Shown here: positions 41,707 to 45,991 of the stretch, piece by piece
Layout of the letters: each line of letters starts with the position of its first letter
How positions within the stretch are numbered: the first letter of the stretch is position 1
Assembly (NCBI GenBank): GCA_028867275.1
Contig: JAGWGU010000007.1
Span: 1-45,991 of the forward strand
Reading direction: 5' to 3'
DNA length: 45,991 bases
From: Nitrososphaerota archaeon
Lineage (GTDB): Archaea; Thermoproteota; Nitrososphaeria; Nitrososphaerales; Nitrosopumilaceae
Notes under the pieces: model-generated
What the model saw: only the letters and a program-made list of their open reading frames with translations
Database searches by the model: none
Told to the model about the DNA's origin: nothing
Made by a program: the position numbers and the translations under genes

Positions 41707-41795
41707 CGGGTCTAGTGGGATTTGAACCCACGACATAGGGATATCTCCGAAAGATCATAAGAGTCCCTCGCTCTACCTGGCTGAGCCATAGACCC
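41707..41795 (-). tRNA. tRNA-Lys(CTT) with 15-nt intron
   Basis: Read on the minus strand, acceptor GGGTCTA pairs perfectly with TAGACCC, discriminator is G, and D arm GCTC/GAGC and T arm GTGGG-TTCAAAT-CCCAC are normal. The anticodon stem AGGGA/TCCCT encloses 22 nt: CTCTTA, an intron TGATCTTTCGGAGAT (41743-41757), then A. Joining gives loop CTCTTAA and anticodon CTT. The insertion after position 37 folds into a bulge-helix-bulge with CTCT paired to GGAG and two 3-nt bulges, the substrate of archaeal splicing endonuclease. CCA is not encoded. Confidence 0.93.
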
Positions 41796-41851
41796 GGTAA
41801 GAAAACTCACGCTAAGTTCGTTATTTAAACTGAGTCAAAAAGAAAATGATT

Positions 41852-42448
41852 TTAGTTTACTGCTTCTACTTGAGAATATTTCTCTAGTATTTTTGTCAGT
41901 ACGGTAGAGACTGGAGCATTGTTCATCTTTTCTTTTTCTGCCAAGAGTTTTCTGTATGCATCAAGTGTGATGTACACAGGGATTGAACCGTTGCCTTCTA
42001 ACAAACCTCTTACTCTGTATAGAGCAGTTTCCATTCCTTTTTCTGCCACCTTGGCAAACTTTGCCTTGTCCATAATTGCACCAAGTGGACCAAATGGCAT
42101 ATCATAGTTTACTGTCATGGTAACTCGGGTTTCTTTCTCACCAAGTTTCTCAAAATCAACTGCAATTTCCCATTTCTTAAATGGACCCTTGATCATTTTA
42201 GCAGCAACTTTTCTTTCTGGAATGTATTCAGTTGTCTCACAGTCCCACTCTAGTCTCTTACCATCAAAGTCACCAATTACTCTAAATGTTGTACCTACTC
42301 CCATTCCTGCCTTTACGTCCATAGGAACTACTGTCATTCCTACTCTCTCTTCGAATTGGTCAGAGATGTGCTCAGGTCTTGCAAAGTATGTGAAAACATT
42401 TATGGTTTTTTCTTTGATGTCAATTGTTTTACTAACAGTGGTCATCAT
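41852..42448 (-). CDS. START/SRPBCC-like protein with ribbon-helix-helix-like tail
   Basis: From ATG at 42448 the product is 198 residues (a TTG at 42454 adds two). The first 140 residues fit the SRPBCC/START helix-grip fold: a beta strand VSKTIDIKEKTINVFTYFAR, a mixed-strand middle with EWDCETTEYIPER and RVTMTVNYDMPFGPLG, and a long helix. The last 50 (SIPVYITLDAYRKLLAEKEK onward) read as a strand and two helices, like ribbon-helix-helix DNA-binding domains. SRPBCC proteins bind hydrophobic ligands, so a ligand-sensing regulator is one model. That model is inference. It is divergent from the Ig-like secreted gene. Confidence 0.72.
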   Translation of the reverse strand: MMTTVSKTIDIKEKTINVFTYFARPEHISDQFEERVGMTVVPMDVKAGMGVGTTFRVIGDFDGKRLEWDCETTEYIPERKVAAKMIKGPFKKWEIAVDFEKLGEKETRVTMTVNYDMPFGPLGAIMDKAKFAKVAEKGMETALYRVRGLLEGNGSIPVYITLDAYRKLLAEKEKMNNAPVSTVLTKILEKYSQVEAVN

Positions 42449-42511
42449 TGGCAATTTTCTTAGAACTTGATTTAAAGCTTTTGTTAATTTTCACAGATCG
42501 AGTGCCGTAAC

Positions 42512-42520
42512 AGTATATTA
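42512..42520 (+). promoter_or_regulatory. TATA box for anchored Ig-like gene
   Basis: The run agtatatta lies 25-34 bp before the TTG at 42546, supporting that codon as the start. Confidence 0.45.
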
Positions 42521-42545
42521 AAGAAATAACACTACAAATACAGCA

Positions 42546-43103
42546 TTGGTAAAGATTCGTTTTCTAGCTTTTCTTCCCCTTGTTCTTTTGATGTTATTTC
42601 CAACAGTAAATTATGCCAGTGCTCACAACAACCTAAATTCAGATGATCAGACAATAGGAAACTATGAGGTTCAAGTGGCAACCGATCCAGAGATACCAGA
42701 GGCAAATCACCCATTCAAGTTGAGCTTTCGTGTGTTAAATCATCAATCAGCATCAAATATCTTGAATTCACTTAACACGCAGATTAGTGAAGTGAATCAA
42801 TTTAGAATGGGGGTCAGAATCTATTACAATGATCAACTTGTTGGAACCATACCAGTGCAAAGTTTCAGCAAGGGAGAGTGGTCAACAGAATATACGTTTC
42901 ATGAAACGGGAAATCATATAGTCTATGTTGACTTGTATGATGTAGGTCCAAACGGTTCAACTCTGACATACGCGTATAACATTACTGTCCTTAATGTATT
43001 TGGCAACATCTTTCCATATATCATATCATCTGGCGGTATTGGATTTGTTGTAATAGTTGTGTGGGCACTGATAACAAGAAAAAAAGTAAAGCCTAAGCAC
43101 TAG
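42546..43103 (+). CDS. Secreted, membrane-anchored Ig-like protein
   Basis: The 185-residue protein starts at TTG (42546). A signal peptide (FLAFLPLVLLMLFPTVNYASA, cut likely after ASA near residue 26) is followed by a beta-rich domain (about 35-150) with ATDPEIPEANHPFKLSFRVL and EYTFHETGNHIVYVDLYDVG, a pattern seen in YtkA-like and related Ig-fold copper-trafficking or unknown outer-face proteins. The C-terminal FPYIISSGGIGFVVIVVWALI is a membrane anchor with a basic tail KKVKPKH. It lies tail to tail with the heme A synthase, overlapping by 11 bp. The function may be related to oxidase or copper, judging by neighbours. Confidence 0.75.
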   Translation: MVKIRFLAFLPLVLLMLFPTVNYASAHNNLNSDDQTIGNYEVQVATDPEIPEANHPFKLSFRVLNHQSASNILNSLNTQISEVNQFRMGVRIYYNDQLVGTIPVQSFSKGEWSTEYTFHETGNHIVYVDLYDVGPNGSTLTYAYNITVLNVFGNIFPYIISSGGIGFVVIVVWALITRKKVKPKH

Positions 43104-43539
43104 TCTCTATCTTTTGGCCTCGTGCTATCCTAAATGCAAATAACACGGTAAGCAGAGTCATTGCAAATAACAAGATTCCGACACCATTATGGATTGCAAC
43201 TATAACAGCATGAAGTTTTGTATCAATGACAATAGCTCCAAGTCCTATCTGAGATACTGCAAATATTCCTGCTAGCGTACCAGTGATCTTGATTTTCTTG
43301 TGTGAACCTTTTGTCTTCCATGCTCCCACTGCAGTTGCAACTATCAAGACTCCTGTAGTAGCTGCAATGAACCTATGTATCCATTCAGTTAGAAATTCTG
43401 CAGAAGGTAAAATTCCACTAGGACAGAGTGGCCATTCTGGACATGTCAATCCCTGTCCACTTGCTTGGAGATATCCACCAATGAACATCAGTGAATACAA
43501 GATTACAAGAGAGGCAAGTGCTAGATACTTGAAGTACAT
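43093..43539 (-). CDS. ctaA: Half-size heme A synthase (CtaA/COX15 type)
   Basis: The 148-residue protein has four membrane segments: LALASLVILYSLMFIGGYL, FIAATTGVLIVATAVGAW, ITGTLAGIFAVSQIGLGAIV and AIHNGVGILLFAMTLLTVLF. A GLTCPEWPLCPSG loop gives the two conserved cysteines, and WIHRF and VAIHN carry heme-ligand histidines. This is half the length of bacterial CtaA and matches the four-helix archaeal form, which may work as a dimer. It oxidises heme O to heme A for aa3-type oxidase. It begins 2 bp after the cupredoxin stop and shares an operon with oxidase subunit I. Confidence 0.88.
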   Translation of the reverse strand: MYFKYLALASLVILYSLMFIGGYLQASGQGLTCPEWPLCPSGILPSAEFLTEWIHRFIAATTGVLIVATAVGAWKTKGSHKKIKITGTLAGIFAVSQIGLGAIVIDTKLHAVIVAIHNGVGILLFAMTLLTVLFAFRIARGQKIETSA

Positions 43540-43541
43540 TA

Positions 43542-44522
43542 TTACTCGACTATGAATTTAGCATCCATTCCAAGTGCTGCATGTCCAGGAACTGTACAGA
43601 TATAGTGGTATGTTCCTGGTGCACCTGCTACAAATGTAACGTCACCGCTTTTGCCTGGCTTTAACGGGTTGTCAGGTGATGCAACGGCAGAATTCCACAA
43701 CACATCAGATGGATTGCTTGGATCTACTACAACTCCAAATGCATGGAATGACTTGCTGTCGTTCTTTACATGAATTGTAACTGTATCACCTGATTTTACT
43801 TTGATATCAGGATTGGTTCCTGGCTGGCCTGGCAATGCATCAAATGCATATTGCTTGAAATCAGCGCTCATGACAAAACTTACTGTAAACTCTACTTTGT
43901 TTCCAGTTGGCTTGACTTCAGCACCAGATGGTGCAGCACCACCAGCTGCTGGAAGAATTTCTATTTTACCCTCCATGCCAAGTTCTCTGTGACCTGGAAC
44001 TACACAAATGTAATAATATTCACCTGGTGCGGTAGCAACAAATGTAGCATCTCCACCCTTGCCTGGCTTTAATGGATTATCTGCAGTACCTACTTCAGTT
44101 CCATCAATTACAGGACCTGGTCCTTCTTTAGATGCAGTAACACCAAATGCATGAAATGATTTTCCTTTGTTTATGACATGAAATATAATCTTGTCACCTA
44201 CATGAGCATGAACGTCTGGATTTTTGTCGTTTCCGGATAATGCATTAAATGCATACACCTTGAAATCTGGAGATTCCATAAATGCCAAGTTTACTTCGAC
44301 AGTTTGACCTGTTGCTGTAGCAGTTCCTGCGACTGGTGCTGCATGGGAACCCAACCCTTCTTGGATCTTTCCTGCTGTTGGAAGATAAGAGTTCCAGTAA
44401 TCATAATTTAGGAAAAATATTGCTCCACCTACTACCATTATTCCCAATAAAATTGCAAGCATCTTGCCCAATCTAGCAGGGCTTGTTCGAAGTATTGGTT
44501 CCTCGTGTTCAGTGTTGCTCAT
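43542..44522 (-). CDS. Membrane-anchored protein with two cupredoxin domains
   Basis: The 326-residue protein has an N-terminal membrane helix (MLAILLGIMVVGGAIFFLNY at about 19-38), then two similar cupredoxin domains (about 75-195 and 208-326). Each has the ligand set of type 1 copper: His in FHAFGV, then C-x4-H-x4-M, as in CVVPGHRELGM and CTVPGHAALGM. Both end in the Gly-Glu-Tyr/Tyr-His-Tyr-Ile-Cys strand. No Cu-A pattern (C-x3-C) is visible, so it is not a classical oxidase subunit II. It probably donates electrons to the oxidase next to it, which it follows by a 1-bp gap. Domain duplication is clear. Confidence 0.88.
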   Translation of the reverse strand: MSNTEHEEPILRTSPARLGKMLAILLGIMVVGGAIFFLNYDYWNSYLPTAGKIQEGLGSHAAPVAGTATATGQTVEVNLAFMESPDFKVYAFNALSGNDKNPDVHAHVGDKIIFHVINKGKSFHAFGVTASKEGPGPVIDGTEVGTADNPLKPGKGGDATFVATAPGEYYYICVVPGHRELGMEGKIEILPAAGGAAPSGAEVKPTGNKVEFTVSFVMSADFKQYAFDALPGQPGTNPDIKVKSGDTVTIHVKNDSKSFHAFGVVVDPSNPSDVLWNSAVASPDNPLKPGKSGDVTFVAGAPGTYHYICTVPGHAALGMDAKFIVE

Positions 44523-44523
44523 A

Positions 44524-45990
44524 TCAATATCCTATGTGGTGCGGGTTCTTGGCTTGGTGTGGATAATAATACTTGCCGCCTAGGTCAAATGGGTCGTCCA
44601 TGTTTGCTTCTTTACCCTTTGCGGAGTAGTAAATCAAGTTAATCAAGAATGCTACAAAGCTTGCTCCCAGGATCCAAGCACCTATTGTTGCGATCTGGTT
44701 AAGCTGTGTCCATGAAGTATATTCTGCTGGATAATCATAAATTCTTCTTGGCATGCCTTCAAGTCCAAGCAAGTGTTGTGTGTAAAAGACTTGGACAGAT
44801 CCCCATAACATTCCAATGAAATGTATGTTTGCCAATTTTTCGCTGTACATTCTTCCAGTGATTAGTGGGAACATGTAGTATACCATTCCAACAAAGCCAA
44901 ATGCGATTGTACCGGTAAGGAACAAGTGCATGTGTCCTACGACCCAATAAGTTCCATGGCTGATAAAGTCAAGAGGCATTGCAGAGTTGAGAACACCACC
45001 AGCTCCTGCAGAGAAGAATAGTGCAATTCCACCTACTGCAAACTTCATTGGTGCAGCAAACTTGATTCTGCCTCCCCACATGGTGGCAAGGAAATTAAAT
45101 ACGTGCATACCAGATGCTGGTACTGCTGCTAAAGTTCCGATCATGAATACAACTTTGGTTGTAAAGTCCATACCTGTTGAATACATGTGATGACCCCAAG
45201 ATGCAAATCCAATCATTCCAAGCATTACAAATGCAAAGACACCACTGCCTTGGCTGAACAAAGGCTTTCTTGCGAATCTAGGAATTATTTCATACATCAT
45301 TCCAATAGACGGCAATAGGAAGATGTACACTTCAGGGTGGAATGTAAACCAGAACAAGTGCAAGTATGCAATTGGGTCTCCACCAACGGTTGGGTTGAAA
45401 AAGCCTGATACTCCAAGTCTGTCTGTAAGCAACATGATAAGTGCTGCAGCATAAGATGGCATTGCAACAAGTGTCATCAAAGATACGGTCATCATTGACC
45501 ATGCAAAGAGTGGAACTTTGCGCAACGGCAAGTCTGGGTGCTTGCATTTTAGAATTGTAACAATAAAGTTAATCGAAGAAAGTATTGATGAGATACCTAG
45601 AATCTTGAGGCCAAATATCATCATGTCTGCTGCAGGACCTGGTGCTCTGATAACTGAATATGGTGCATATGACACCCACGAGGTGTCTGAGAATCCAAGC
45701 CATAGCAATGCACCACCGATTGGGTTCATCCAAAATGCTATTGCATTTAGTTTTGGATATGCCATGTCTTTGTATCGGACCATGAGTGGTATCAAATAGT
45801 TACCAATTCCGTTAGCAACTGGAAGTGCAAACAAGAATAACATTGTCAGACCGTGAACTGTGAATATTCTGTTAAAGGTTACAGAATCAGAGATTAGAAA
45901 GTTCTGACCTGGGAAGAACAAGTGTGTTCTTATCATCATTGCCAAGACTCCTGCCATGAACAAGAATGCAAGACCTGTAATGGTATACAA
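44524..45990 (-). CDS. coxA: Heme-copper oxidase subunit I, 5' end cut
   Basis: The frame is open to the right window edge, so 488 residues are seen and the true N-terminus lies beyond; the first codon TTG is most likely an internal Leu. The visible start is the first conserved helix (LYTITGLAFLFMAGVLAMM). Diagnostic motifs are TVHGLTMLFLF (low-spin heme His), WFTFHPEVYIFLLPSIG (Cu-B His and cross-linked Tyr), WGHHMYSTG (two Cu-B His) and VVGHMHLFLTG (high-spin and low-spin heme ligands). It is an A-type oxidase terminating the aerobic chain. The operon continues with the double cupredoxin and heme A synthase. Confidence 0.95.
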   Translation of the reverse strand: MYTITGLAFLFMAGVLAMMIRTHLFFPGQNFLISDSVTFNRIFTVHGLTMLFLFALPVANGIGNYLIPLMVRYKDMAYPKLNAIAFWMNPIGGALLWLGFSDTSWVSYAPYSVIRAPGPAADMMIFGLKILGISSILSSINFIVTILKCKHPDLPLRKVPLFAWSMMTVSLMTLVAMPSYAAALIMLLTDRLGVSGFFNPTVGGDPIAYLHLFWFTFHPEVYIFLLPSIGMMYEIIPRFARKPLFSQGSGVFAFVMLGMIGFASWGHHMYSTGMDFTTKVVFMIGTLAAVPASGMHVFNFLATMWGGRIKFAAPMKFAVGGIALFFSAGAGGVLNSAMPLDFISHGTYWVVGHMHLFLTGTIAFGFVGMVYYMFPLITGRMYSEKLANIHFIGMLWGSVQVFYTQHLLGLEGMPRRIYDYPAEYTSWTQLNQIATIGAWILGASFVAFLINLIYYSAKGKEANMDDPFDLGGKYYYPHQAKNPHHIGY

Positions 45991-45991
45991 C

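Noticed and set aside
43542-44522. Classical oxidase subunit II with Cu-A
   Set aside because: Both domains show C-x4-H-x4-M of type 1 copper and no C-x3-C pair of Cu-A.
1-45991. CRISPR array, rRNA, transposase or integrase
   Set aside because: No evenly spaced direct repeats, no rRNA sequence, and no transposase or integrase motif was found on either strand by eye.

Overview
The window looks like a chromosomal segment of an ammonia-oxidising archaeon of the Nitrososphaerota (Thaumarchaeota), probably in the Nitrosopumilales/Nitrosotalea range. The strongest pointers are a 4-hydroxybutyryl-CoA dehydratase gene next to a fused ADP-forming acyl-CoA ligase (hydroxypropionate/hydroxybutyrate CO2 fixation), a tetraether lipid synthase homologue, pelota, an archaeal Ser/His-type signal peptidase, TrmB and DtxR regulators, a tRNA with a bulge-helix-bulge intron, and a heme-copper oxidase beside a two-domain cupredoxin. 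Many genes have a TATA-like box 25-35 bp before an ATG or TTG codon and no visible Shine-Dalgarno sequence, which suggests leaderless transcripts. No database search was possible; family calls rest on motifs read from the translations.

Region 1 (1-8.9 kb) is an AT-rich surface-glycan region: three complete or partial glycosyltransferases (GT2, GT4, GT4), two NAD-sugar epimerases, a methyltransferase, and a 729-residue protein joining a methyltransferase to a decayed GT2-like domain. Strands alternate often. It runs into a tetraether synthase gene on the same strand as the last GT4 (8.9-10.6 kb).

Region 2 (10.7-17.4 kb) is mostly housekeeping: TrmB and DtxR-type regulators, a 51-residue Cys-rich protein, YjbQ, an unknown protein, pelota, CutA, a site-2 protease, a dihydroorotase-like amidohydrolase and tRNA-Ala(CGC). 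A 606-bp gene-poor stretch with a 13-bp inverted repeat follows.

Region 3 (18-28.7 kb) has two tail-to-tail zinc-ribbon proteins, thioredoxin, a DEAD-box helicase with an RG-rich tail, a zinc-ribbon/PRC-barrel-like protein, signal peptidase, the CO2-fixation pair, a four-gene block (winged helix, two membrane proteins, RNase HI-like protein) and a radical SAM gene.

Region 4 (28.7-34 kb) has a FAD oxidoreductase, a universal stress protein, several lineage-type unknowns, a Rieske protein and tRNA-Val(TAC), whose 3' end overlaps a small open frame. Region 5 (34-37.9 kb) is a second glycan-like cluster: polysaccharide deacetylase, ATP-grasp, HAD phosphatase, MurG-like glycosyltransferase. Region 6 (38-41.8 kb) holds aspartate kinase, branched-chain aminotransferase, small zinc-finger proteins and intron-containing tRNA-Lys(CTT). 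Region 7 (41.8 kb to the end) has a START-like protein with a ribbon-helix-helix-like tail and a respiratory block of oxidase subunit I (cut by the window edge), a double cupredoxin and a half-size heme A synthase. These meet a membrane-anchored Ig-like protein tail to tail.

Seven very short genes (24-52 codons) are proposed from reading the gaps. Two of them (52 residues at 41240 and 51 residues at 12007) are well supported by paired cysteines.
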